From Synergistaceae bacterium (GTDB lineage: Bacteria; Synergistota; Synergistia; Synergistales; Aminobacteriaceae), in contig JAFVEW010000081.1 in the NCBI GenBank assembly GCA_017475805.1, positions 1 through 5,099 on the forward strand: a DNA stretch of 5,099 bases, read 5' to 3'. Every line of letters begins with the position of its first letter. Position 1 is the stretch's first letter. The notes beneath the pieces were generated by a model. That model ran no database searches and had not been told where the DNA came from. It saw only the letters and a list, made by a program, of their open reading frames with translations. The position numbers were made by a program, and so were the translations under genes. Positions 1-4,995 of this stretch are shown one piece after another.

Positions 1-8
1 ATTACAAT

Positions 9-40
9 AAAAAAACAGCCCCAGAATTTTTCAAGGACTG
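9..40 (-). terminator. Intrinsic terminator after ilvN
   Basis: Read on the minus strand, positions 40 to 16 form a stem of 11 pairs with one mismatch and two G-T wobbles: CAGTCCTTGAA pairs with TTCTGGGGCTG around an AAA loop. A run of seven T follows directly (plus-strand A at 9-15). The stem begins 23 bases after the ilvN stop codon. Stem plus T-run is the standard rho-independent layout, so the ilvBN transcript most likely ends here. No comparable T-run is present for the plus strand. Confidence 0.85.
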
Positions 41-66
41 CTTTCTTATTTCTAATTGCTTTCTTA
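39..66. repeat. Ten-base direct repeat spanning the ilvN stop
   Basis: TGCTTTCTTA occurs at 39-48 and again at 57-66. The second copy contains the ilvN stop codon, and the first overlaps the foot of the terminator stem. The stretch between them (TTTCTAATT) resembles the CTTTCT and CTAATT pieces of the repeats at 588-683 and 3760-3784. It may be a decayed member of the same family, or a local slippage duplication in pyrimidine-rich DNA. Confidence 0.5.
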
Positions 67-576
67 CATTTCTCCGCGTTCGATTGCCACTATGCCTGTA
101 CGGGCAAGCTCGATAATTCCGAATTCCTTTAATAAACTTTCAAAAGCTGAAGTTTTTTGGTCATCGCCTGTTACAGAAAGAGTTAAGCTGTCGGGCGTTA
201 TGTCTATTACAGAGCCTCTGAAAATATTTGCAATTTGTATAATCTCGTTGCGTTCGGCTTTATCAGCGGCGTGAACACGGACTAACATTAATTCGCGTCT
301 GATTGATTTTTCAGGGTCTAAAATCTCGACGTAATGAATCGGAACGAGTTTTCTAAGCTGAGCGCATAAAAGTTTAATTCTGTCGTCGTCGGAGAAAATT
401 TCTATCGTGAAGCGCGTTACATTTTGGTCGACAGTCCAGCCTGCCGCGATTGTCTCGATGTTATAGCCTTTTCTCGAAAATAAATGAGCAAGCTGTGAAA
501 GCACTCCGGCCTCGTTGTCCATAGCCGTAACGATTGTATAGCGTTTCAAATTTTGATTATTTTCTTTTGCCTGCAT
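64..576 (-). CDS. ilvN: Acetolactate synthase small (regulatory) subunit
   Basis: This is the regulatory subunit of acetohydroxyacid synthase, which binds the IlvB catalytic subunit in the cytoplasm, raises its activity and usually confers feedback inhibition by valine. The 170-residue length is normal for the family. An ACT domain spans about residues 11-86, with the signature MDNEAGVL (19-26), LFSRKGYNIET (32-42) and RFTIEI. The C-terminal domain carries EIIQIANIFRGSVIDITPDSLTL. By alignment from memory with E. coli IlvH, its valine-site residues Asn11, Gly14 and Asn29 correspond to Asn21, Gly24 and Asn39 here, so valine sensitivity is expected; this is inference. The start is the only ATG before the ACT domain, and an in-frame TAA lies 9 bases upstream. 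No Shine-Dalgarno sequence is visible: the upstream bases are a pyrimidine-rich repeat. The gene follows ilvB after an unusually long 117-bp gap and ends at a strong terminator. Confidence 0.95.
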   Translation of the reverse strand: MQAKENNQNLKRYTIVTAMDNEAGVLSQLAHLFSRKGYNIETIAAGWTVDQNVTRFTIEIFSDDDRIKLLCAQLRKLVPIHYVEILDPEKSIRRELMLVRVHAADKAERNEIIQIANIFRGSVIDITPDSLTLSVTGDDQKTSAFESLLKEFGIIELARTGIVAIERGEM

Positions 577-587
577 TTTATATTAAG

Positions 588-615
588 TAGGAATTAGGAA
601 TTAGGAGTTAGGAGT
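588..615. repeat. Four tandem heptamers upstream of ilvN
   Basis: On the plus strand the sequence is TAGGAAT twice, then TAGGAGT twice, in perfect register at 588-594, 595-601, 602-608 and 609-615. In the ilvN transcript this reads as repeated ACTCCTA and ATTCCTA, ending 11 bases before the ilvN ATG. The same heptamer recurs three times in the opposite orientation at 3764-3784. The 9-base sequence AAGTAGGAA at 585-593 has an exact inverted copy (TTCCTACTT) at 657-665, so this spacer could fold back on itself in RNA. Confidence 0.85.
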
Positions 616-683
616 TAAAAAACTTCCTGCTTTCTCTTTCCTAAGTTATTAAAAACTTCCTACTTTCTACTTTCTCCTTCCTA
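615..683. repeat. Two imperfect pyrimidine-rich repeats after ilvB
   Basis: Two related units lie in tandem on the plus strand, at 615-643 and 649-683. Each starts TTAAAAA-ACTTCCT, continues with CTTTCT-type pyrimidine runs and ends CTTTCCTA or CCTTCCTA. The second unit carries an extra TACTTT-like segment. In the ilvB-ilvN messenger the strand is purine-rich (AGGAAG, GAGAAAG) and includes AAGGAG at 674-679. That sequence looks like a Shine-Dalgarno site, but it lies about 100 bases from the ilvN start and has no usable start codon close after it. No coding potential was seen. Confidence 0.7.
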
Positions 684-693
684 TTTGCATTTT

Positions 694-2439
694 TTAGTCA
701 AGCATGAAATTCGCGATGTAACTATTTCCGCCGACCATAGGTCTTACCATTTCGTCAATGTCTATGCGGCAGTCTATAACCCAGCCTTTGCCGTCGGAGC
801 GTGAAGCTACAGCCTCTTTCAAAACTTCGCGTAGAGTATCAACGTCCGTAACTTTTCTGCCGTGAATGCCGTAAGCCTCAGCTAATTTTGCAAAGTCAGG
901 GCCTCTGTCAAGCGTCGTCTGCGAATATCTCTCGTGATAAATTAAATGCTGCCACTGTCTGACCATTCCTAAAGTCGAATTATTAAATAATAAAGTTATT
1001 ATCGGGAGTTTGTAATATTCTTCTGTGCAAAGCTCGTTGCAGTTCATTCTGAAACTTCCGTCGCCCGTAACGTGTAAAACTGTTTTATCGGGATTTCCTG
1101 CTTGTGCTCCGATTGCCGCGCCTAAGCCGAAGCCCATTGTTCCGAAGCCGCCTGAAGTTATTAATTGTCCCGGATAATCAAATTTGAAATGTTGTATAGC
1201 CCACATTTGATGTTGTCCGACGTCTGTTGTTACGATTGTATCTTGAGGTAGAATTTCAGCCGCTGATGACAAAATTTCTTTAGGTGTCAAAGCTCCCGGG
1301 ACGTCGTCGTATTCTGTTTCGCGTTTGAATGAAAAGACATAATCTTTCCAGGCGTTGTGTTTCAAGTCGCGTTTTAATTTAGCCAAGAGTAAATTCAAGA
1401 TTTTTTTAGCGTCGCCGGTTATGCTTAAATCCGACATTATATTTTTATTAATTTCTGAAGCGTCAATATCGATATGAACGATTTTAGCATTTTTCGCAAA
1501 GCCTGCAGGATTTAACGTAACTCTATCGGAAAATCTACAGCCTACAGCAATTAATAAATCGCAAGCGTCGCAAGCCATATTTGAAGCCTGTGAACCGTGC
1601 ATTCCTATCATTCCTGTTTTTAATTCACTGCCGCCAGGAAAAGCTCCGCCGCCCATCACCGTGATAGCTACAGGAGCGTCAATTCTTGATGCAAGAGTTC
1701 TAAATTCCTGCGATGCCTTAGCTCTGACAACTCCGCCGCCGCAAATTAATAAAGGTTTCTCGGATTTATCAATCATTTCTGCGAGTTCGTCAATAGCTTC
1801 TAAATTTATATCAGGATAGCCGACGCTAGGATGATGAGTATTTTTGAGGCGTTCAATTCGAGTTCCTGATGTCATGAAATACTCTTCGGGAGTTACGGGA
1901 TAATATTCGCATTCGCTTGCCGTTACGTTTTTCTGAATATCAATTAAAACAGGTCCTGGACGTCCTGAACGTGCAATAGCAAAGGCCTCGCGGACAGTAT
2001 CGGCTAAATTTTCGACATTGCTGACGATGTAGCTTGATTTTGTTATCGGCAAAGTTACGCCCGTGATGTCGACTTCTTGGAAAGCGTCGCGGCCTATTAA
2101 ATCGCTGTTAACGTTGCAAGTTATAAAAACTACCGGCGACGAATCCATATAAGCTGTAGCTACTCCTGTTGTCAAATTCGTTGAGCCCGGCCCTGACGTT
2201 GCGAGACAAACTCCGGCTTTTCCTGTCGAACGCGCATAACCGTCAGCGGCGTGTGAAGCTCCTTGTTCGTGAGCCGTTAAAATATGTTTAATTTCTTTAT
2301 GGTCATAAAGTTTATCGTAGACGTTGAGAATAGCTCCGCCGGGATAGCCGAAAATCGTATCGACGCCCTGCTCGATGAGACACTGAATTAAAATTTCAGA
2401 ACCGTTTAATTTTCTGCTCATGTTGTTAATATTGCTCAA
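694..2439 (-). CDS. ilvB: Acetolactate synthase large (catalytic) subunit
   Basis: This is the thiamine-diphosphate and FAD enzyme that condenses two pyruvates to 2-acetolactate, or pyruvate with 2-ketobutyrate to acetohydroxybutyrate, the common first step of branched-chain amino acid synthesis. At 581 residues it is full length. The N-terminal pyrimidine-binding domain has IFGYPGGAILNVYDKL and the catalytic glutamate Glu58 in AHEQGASHAADGYAR. The middle FAD-type domain has VGCRFSDRV (299-307) and VHIDID (321-326). The C-terminal TPP/Mg domain has GQHQMWA (408-414), GDGS (459-462) followed by NN at 486-487, and LGMVRQWQ (490-497). The start is TTG at 2437-2439, because AAGGGG lies 11 bases upstream; the first ATG (residue 7) would be 29 bases from it. 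Only 37 bp separate it from the DUF501 gene, leaving no room for a leader-peptide attenuator. At the site matching Arabidopsis Pro197 there is Asn111. The catabolic AlsS form is unlikely, because ilvN follows. Confidence 0.96.
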   Translation of the reverse strand: MSNINNMSRKLNGSEILIQCLIEQGVDTIFGYPGGAILNVYDKLYDHKEIKHILTAHEQGASHAADGYARSTGKAGVCLATSGPGSTNLTTGVATAYMDSSPVVFITCNVNSDLIGRDAFQEVDITGVTLPITKSSYIVSNVENLADTVREAFAIARSGRPGPVLIDIQKNVTASECEYYPVTPEEYFMTSGTRIERLKNTHHPSVGYPDINLEAIDELAEMIDKSEKPLLICGGGVVRAKASQEFRTLASRIDAPVAITVMGGGAFPGGSELKTGMIGMHGSQASNMACDACDLLIAVGCRFSDRVTLNPAGFAKNAKIVHIDIDASEINKNIMSDLSITGDAKKILNLLLAKLKRDLKHNAWKDYVFSFKRETEYDDVPGALTPKEILSSAAEILPQDTIVTTDVGQHQMWAIQHFKFDYPGQLITSGGFGTMGFGLGAAIGAQAGNPDKTVLHVTGDGSFRMNCNELCTEEYYKLPIITLLFNNSTLGMVRQWQHLIYHERYSQTTLDRGPDFAKLAEAYGIHGRKVTDVDTLREVLKEAVASRSDGKGWVIDCRIDIDEMVRPMVGGNSYIANFMLD

Positions 2440-2450
2440 TGAAAAAAATT

Positions 2451-2456
2451 CCCCTT
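2451..2456 (-). promoter_or_regulatory. Ribosome binding site fixing the TTG start of ilvB
   Basis: The minus strand reads AAGGGG here, 11 bases before the TTG at 2437-2439. It supports TTG over the ATG at 2419-2421, which lies too far from any such site. The flank TTTTAAGGGG closely matches the sites before the S1 gene and the gene at 4389-4943. Confidence 0.75.
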
Positions 2457-2473
2457 AAAAAAATTTGCATAGA

Positions 2474-2482
2474 ATTTTAGCA
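2474..2482 (-). promoter_or_regulatory. Possible extended -10 promoter for ilvBN
   Basis: On the minus strand the bases read TGCTAAAAT, an extended -10 pattern (TG, one base, then TAAAAT, one mismatch to TATAAT). It overlaps the stop codon of the DUF501 gene and lies about 35 bases before the ilvB start. No good -35 hexamer is found 16-18 bases upstream. In AT-rich DNA such a match can arise by chance, and read-through from upstream is the alternative. Confidence 0.3.
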
Positions 2483-3043
2483 CATACAAAAATTTTTGCC
2501 GCAGTCAGCTCCCGGACAAAGACCTTTTGAACTCAGCCATTCAGCTCCCGTATGATGATTAAGTCCTATAAATGAGGCCGTTTGTAAATGCAGGCATTTT
2601 ATATTGACGTTTTCAAAGCCGTAACGGATACCGCCGACGCCGCCGCGAATTAAAGTTCTAAAAATTTTCCCGTGAAATTTCCGCATAAATTTAGCTTGAT
2701 ATTTATTCATGAGTTTTAATCTTATTAATTGATGCAAAAGATTATATTCGCGCCATTTTTTTTCGAGTTTATTTTTAATCAAAAAGTTTTCGAGTTCTTT
2801 AACGCCGCCTTCTGCTTCGATTTTGCCTGCAATTTTTATTAAATAAGGACACGTCAGCCAAAGACTTGTAGGAAAAGGGCGGAATTTTTTAGCTAAAGGC
2901 CTGCATAAAATAACCTGAGCGTGATTGAAGCGGCATTTTTTGACATCGATAATTAATGATAAATCAAATCGCCGATTTTTAACATTAAAAACGGGAGATG
3001 CCTTTTTACATCCCCCGTAATCAAGAAAAAAAGGAGTATTCAT
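2477..3043 (-). CDS. DUF501 family protein
   Basis: The function is unknown. Family membership is called from remembered conserved blocks: a cysteine followed by a hydrophobic segment (KKCRFNHAQVIL, 35-46), PFPTSLWLTCPYL (56-68) with EAEGG soon after, and GGVGGIR to NIKCLHLQTASFIG (134-160). In actinobacteria the family lies next to the divIC/ftsB septum gene and a Ppx/GppA phosphatase; here it follows a YabR-like S1 gene, which fits the same neighbourhood. The protein has 188 residues and nine cysteines, four of them at the C-terminus (176, 181, 186, 188), suggesting possible metal binding. The family domain seems to start near residue 20-25. The preceding extension is encoded across a terminator-like hairpin (codons 9-18) and its T-run. 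No Shine-Dalgarno sequence precedes the ATG, and no other in-frame ATG, GTG or TTG occurs before the domain. The start is therefore the least certain part of this call. No signal peptide or membrane segment is seen. Confidence 0.8.
   Translation of the reverse strand: MNTPFFLDYGGCKKASPVFNVKNRRFDLSLIIDVKKCRFNHAQVILCRPLAKKFRPFPTSLWLTCPYLIKIAGKIEAEGGVKELENFLIKNKLEKKWREYNLLHQLIRLKLMNKYQAKFMRKFHGKIFRTLIRGGVGGIRYGFENVNIKCLHLQTASFIGLNHHTGAEWLSSKGLCPGADCGKNFCMC
2987..3018 (-). terminator. Terminator-like hairpin inside the DUF501 5' end
   Basis: Read on the minus strand, ACGGGGGATG (3018-3009) pairs with CATCTCCCGT (3000-2991). This gives a continuous 10-pair stem with one G-T wobble and an 8-base loop. 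The 3' arm runs straight into five T (2991-2987). The shape is that of an intrinsic terminator and has no matching T-run on the plus strand. It starts 44 bases after the S1 gene stop, so it could end the S1 transcript or act as an attenuator before DUF501 and ilvBN. It sits within codons 9-18 of the annotated DUF501 reading frame, which is unusual. Confidence 0.65.
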
Positions 3044-3061
3044 GATGAGTGTTTTAAGGTT

Positions 3062-3673
3062 TTAATCTTTATCTCTGTTGTTATTATTTCTGCGTCTTGT
3101 GCTTCGGCCTGAGCGCGCAGAATTGCGGGAATTTAAGTCAGTGATTTTTGCCTCGCTTGTCTTCAGGAAGGAAGCCATTTTCTTTTCAAACGAGTCAGCT
3201 TCTTCCGGGTTAGCTTCCCTATAAGCCTCTCTGATTTCGTGAAAATCACGAACACCGCGAAATTCATTATTATAATTATTGTTGTTATTTTCTTTTGCTT
3301 CGTTGTTTAGCTCCCTTGAGTTGTTTGAAAATCTCGGTTTGAAATTTTCTCTTCTTGTTTGCATTGCAGGGCGTGGAGTTCGCTGCTGTGGCGCAGGAGG
3401 CTCCATAGTCTGTTTTAGGGATAAATCAATGCGTCCGCGCTCATCGATTTTGATGACTTTGGCTTTGATTTTATCCTGAATTTTCAAAATTTCGTTGATG
3501 TCTTTCACGAAATTATACGAAAGCTCGGAAATATGGATCATTCCTTTGCGTCCGTTTGATGAAATTCTGACGAAAGCACCGTAAGGCATGATTTGTTCGA
3601 CGACGCAGTCGACCATGTCTCCGGTGTTTAAGTTCAATCCGGCTGAAAGTTCTGTGTTATTAGCCGTATTCAT
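3062..3673 (-). CDS. S1 RNA-binding protein, YabR/GSP13-like
   Basis: One S1 domain of the OB-fold RNA-binding type spans about residues 17-90. It has the usual GDMVDCVVEQIMPYGAFVRI, then GMIHISELS (44-52), then VIKIDERGRIDLSLK (73-87). Related single-S1 proteins such as Bacillus YabR and GSP13 associate with ribosomes and are about 130-140 residues long; this one has 203. The extra length is a linker rich in Arg, Pro and Asn (91-140), including an asparagine tract at 129-136, and a basic tail (RSGRSTRRRNNNN). Residues 161-180 hold an SFEKKMASFLKTSEAKITDL motif that I recall near the C-terminus of clostridial YabR homologues, which supports that subfamily. In Bacillus yabR follows divIC; no divIC-like gene is visible here. 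The start is supported by AAGGGAG, 12 bases upstream. A role in RNA or ribosome binding is inferred from the family. The gene is in the same frame as the DUF501 gene, separated by TAA and six codons. Confidence 0.88.
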   Translation of the reverse strand: MNTANNTELSAGLNLNTGDMVDCVVEQIMPYGAFVRISSNGRKGMIHISELSYNFVKDINEILKIQDKIKAKVIKIDERGRIDLSLKQTMEPPAPQQRTPRPAMQTRRENFKPRFSNNSRELNNEAKENNNNNYNNEFRGVRDFHEIREAYREANPEEADSFEKKMASFLKTSEAKITDLNSRNSARSGRSTRRRNNNNRDKD

Positions 3674-3685
3674 AAAAAAATTTTA

Positions 3686-3692
3686 CTCCCTT
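3686..3692 (-). promoter_or_regulatory. Ribosome binding site of the S1 gene
   Basis: The minus strand reads AAGGGAG here, 12 bases before the ATG at 3671-3673, with an AT-only tract before it. The spacing is slightly long but the match is good. It supports the chosen start. Confidence 0.65.
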
Positions 3693-3707
3693 AAAATTAA
3701 AAAATTT

Positions 3708-3722
3708 AGTATAAATATTTTA
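3708..3722 (-). promoter_or_regulatory. Candidate promoter region for the S1 gene
   Basis: Two -10-like hexamers lie side by side on the minus strand: TATACT (3713-3708, five of six to TATAAT) and TAAAAT (3722-3717, five of six). TTGATT lies 15 bases before the second as a weak -35. The position, 35-50 bases before the start and just after the repeat-bearing end of the previous gene, is suitable. AT richness makes chance matches likely. Confidence 0.4.
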
Positions 3723-3763
3723 CCGCAAAAATCGAAAAATCAATTAGTAATTATTACTTTCTA

Positions 3764-3784
3764 ATTCCTAACTCCTAATTCCTA
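3764..3784. repeat. Three tandem heptamers after the 196-aa gene
   Basis: The plus strand reads ATTCCTA, ACTCCTA, ATTCCTA in perfect register, which is the reverse complement of the TAGGAAT/TAGGAGT units at 588-615. CTTTCT-like sequence precedes it and CTTGCTTTTT leads into the stop codon at 3794. A similar arrangement (CCTATTTGCATTTTTTA) borders the ilvB stop. A small palindrome, AGTAATTATTACT at 3746-3758, adjoins it but lacks the strength of a terminator. The set looks like a dispersed intergenic repeat. Confidence 0.75.
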
Positions 3785-3793
3785 CTTGCTTTT

Positions 3794-4384
3794 TCAACTC
3801 CATCGCCATTCGGGTTTTGCGTTCATGCCGAGCCTTCTGATTAAATAAACGTTTCGTGCTTTTCGTTGACGGCTGCTTGAGCTATACCAGACAAACAAAG
3901 TTCCGTGCTGCTTATTTAGGACGAGCCTATCGACAGCTCCTTCGACTATAGGGCCATAGCACGCTAAAATCATTTCATTATCTGCAACTTTAGGCTTTTT
4001 CTTTTGAAGTTTCAAGATATTTTGACGTTCCTGCGGCAAATTTTGAATTTGTTTCAGCGGCGAATAAATCTGCGGCCTAACTTCCAATTTAATTTTATGA
4101 GTTTTAATATCTTGCTTGATATAGCGTTTAATTTTTTGATTTTTTGAGCTTACGGGCTCAGTGAATAATTTATATCTTTTTGCCGGACATTCAATTTTCT
4201 TTTCTTCAAAGTCATAAATTTTTGACGCTGTGATTTTAATTTTCAGATCCGCGTGTTCAGTTTTGACGCTCTTTTGATTTTTTATGATTTCAGGCGGCTC
4301 AACATTAAAATCTTCAATTTTGTAAATATTTATGTCTTTATGAACATGACGCGCAAAGAAATTGCGGAGCTTCCCCAAAGGCAT
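3794..4384 (-). CDS. Unrecognised basic, lysine-rich protein
   Basis: I do not recognise this 196-residue protein. It appears strongly basic. Residues 1-30 (MPLGKLRNFFARHVHKDINI) are mixed, and residues 30-132 are rich in Lys, Ile, Gln and Glu and look weakly conserved or disordered. The C-terminal third is more domain-like: DNEMILACYGPIVEGAVDRLVL (135-156), GTLFVWYSSSSRQRKARNVYL (161-181), then RRLGMNAKPEWRWS with two closing tryptophans. There is no signal peptide, membrane segment or clear coiled coil. It is translationally coupled to the preceding gene: only four bases separate that stop from this ATG, and AGGAG within the last codons of the upstream gene gives an 8-base spacing. It may act with the 184-residue protein. 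The coding call rests on the long open frame, its ribosome binding site and its operon position. Confidence 0.75.
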   Translation of the reverse strand: MPLGKLRNFFARHVHKDINIYKIEDFNVEPPEIIKNQKSVKTEHADLKIKITASKIYDFEEKKIECPAKRYKLFTEPVSSKNQKIKRYIKQDIKTHKIKLEVRPQIYSPLKQIQNLPQERQNILKLQKKKPKVADNEMILACYGPIVEGAVDRLVLNKQHGTLFVWYSSSSRQRKARNVYLIRRLGMNAKPEWRWS

Positions 4385-4388
4385 TATC

Positions 4389-4943
4389 TCAGCTCCTGCC
4401 TGTTGCTAAAAAGTTCAAAGCCTTCTCAAGCCTCGTAAAAGGCTCTAAGACGTCCATAGAAGTCGCTGAAAAGGCCAAGACCGCAGCAGCAGCCTGGACT
4501 TCTTCGGGGCGGATATTCTGTGAAAATTCTGCTCTAAAAGGTGCGCCGTTAGCTTCGACTTGGATCATAAAAACTCCGGGATCAGCTGTAGTTTCGATAT
4601 GTCCTGCGGCGTCTAAAGGAACGTGCGGAGATTCTTCAAGCAATACCGAGAGAATTTTGCTTTTAGCTTTGAGCGGGTCTAATAAATCTTTATCTTTGCA
4701 AATCCATAATTGCGGCTGAATTTCGACGGCATCGAGCAGACTTTCAAGAATTAATTTTTCCTTAGCATATTTTCCGAAAGACTCGCCGTATAAAATTCGC
4801 GCTAAATGGTCGGGTCTTAAAGGTTCAGTGCGAGCAAAATCCAGCGGAAAACCTTTAGCGTCAGTAATTAAAGCTGCGCCGCGAATCATTGTTTCAGAGC
4901 CTTCAATTATCATGTAGCCGAGTGAATTAACTTGTGAAGCCAT
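4389..4943 (-). CDS. Conserved protein of unknown function
   Basis: This 184-residue protein has no signal peptide or membrane segment and is probably cytoplasmic. Its clearest block is at residues 22-53, GAALITDAKGFPLDF followed by TEPLRPDHLARILYG. I recall a similar GLPLEFRYTEPVRP...LYG pattern in uncharacterised proteins from several phyla, with no assigned function; that memory is not verified here. The next segment (54-75) looks helical, 76-110 carries alternating hydrophobics (QLWICKDKDLL), and 147-183 is an Ala-rich helical end (EEVQAAAAVLAFSATSMDVLEP). No catalytic motif is recognised. The ATG at 4941-4943 is favoured over Met11 and Met19 because AAGGAGA lies 9 bases upstream. It is the first gene of a two-gene unit with the lysine-rich protein, under a plausible promoter near 4990. 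Confidence 0.85.
   Translation of the reverse strand: MASQVNSLGYMIIEGSETMIRGAALITDAKGFPLDFARTEPLRPDHLARILYGESFGKYAKEKLILESLLDAVEIQPQLWICKDKDLLDPLKAKSKILSVLLEESPHVPLDAAGHIETTADPGVFMIQVEANGAPFRAEFSQNIRPEEVQAAAAVLAFSATSMDVLEPFTRLEKALNFLATGRS
4393..4397 (-). promoter_or_regulatory. Ribosome binding site inside the upstream gene end
   Basis: The minus strand reads AGGAG here, within the last codons of the 184-residue gene (Gly-Arg-Ser-stop). It lies 8 bases before the ATG at 4382-4384. This spacing fixes the start of the lysine-rich protein gene and indicates translational coupling. Confidence 0.8.
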
Positions 4944-4952
4944 TGAAATTTT

Positions 4953-4958
4953 CTCCTT
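4953..4958 (-). promoter_or_regulatory. Ribosome binding site of the 184-residue gene
   Basis: The minus strand reads AAGGAG here, 9 bases before the ATG at 4941-4943. It supports this ATG over the later in-frame ATG codons. TTTTAA precedes it, as at the S1 and ilvB genes. Confidence 0.8.
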
Positions 4959-4989
4959 AAAATTAAATTTTCTTAATATAATTTTCGCA

Positions 4990-4995
4990 ATTATA
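4990..4995 (-). promoter_or_regulatory. Candidate -10 box for the two-gene unit
   Basis: The minus strand has a perfect TATAAT here, about 46 bases before the start codon, giving a predicted untranslated leader of roughly 40 bases. No good -35 hexamer occurs at 16-18 bases; the nearest TTGTAA is about 30 bases upstream. The call rests on the -10 match and position. The remaining bases up to 5099 are AT-rich and show no gene. Confidence 0.45.

Noticed and set aside
56..274. Open frame of 72 codons on the plus strand
   Set aside because: It lies antisense to ilvN, which has clear family motifs, and no homology is recognisable.
588..683. Possible CRISPR or transposon remnant
   Set aside because: The units are seven bases without spacers, and there is no transposase, terminal inverted repeat pair or target duplication that I can identify.
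2419..2421. ATG at residue 7 as the ilvB start
   Set aside because: It lies 29 bases from the only good ribosome binding site, whereas the TTG at 2437-2439 is 11 bases from it.
2440..2476. Leader-peptide attenuator before ilvB
   Set aside because: Only 37 bp lie between the genes, with no run of Leu, Val or Ile codons and no terminator hairpin there.
2487..2498. Perfect palindrome CAAAAATTTTTG at the end of the DUF501 gene
   Set aside because: It is short, has no GC in the core, and lies within codons; it is expected by chance in AT-rich DNA.
3031..3065. Plus-strand AAGGAG followed by ATGATG and a 7-codon frame
   Set aside because: It overlaps the minus-strand DUF501 start and S1 stop, encodes only seven residues, and has no promoter or conservation to support it.
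3279..3479. Open frame of 66 codons on the plus strand
   Set aside because: It is antisense to the S1 gene and is a shadow of its Asn/Arg-rich codons.
4253..4438. Open frame of 61 codons on the plus strand
   Set aside because: It is antisense to the junction of two coupled minus-strand genes, with no recognisable protein.
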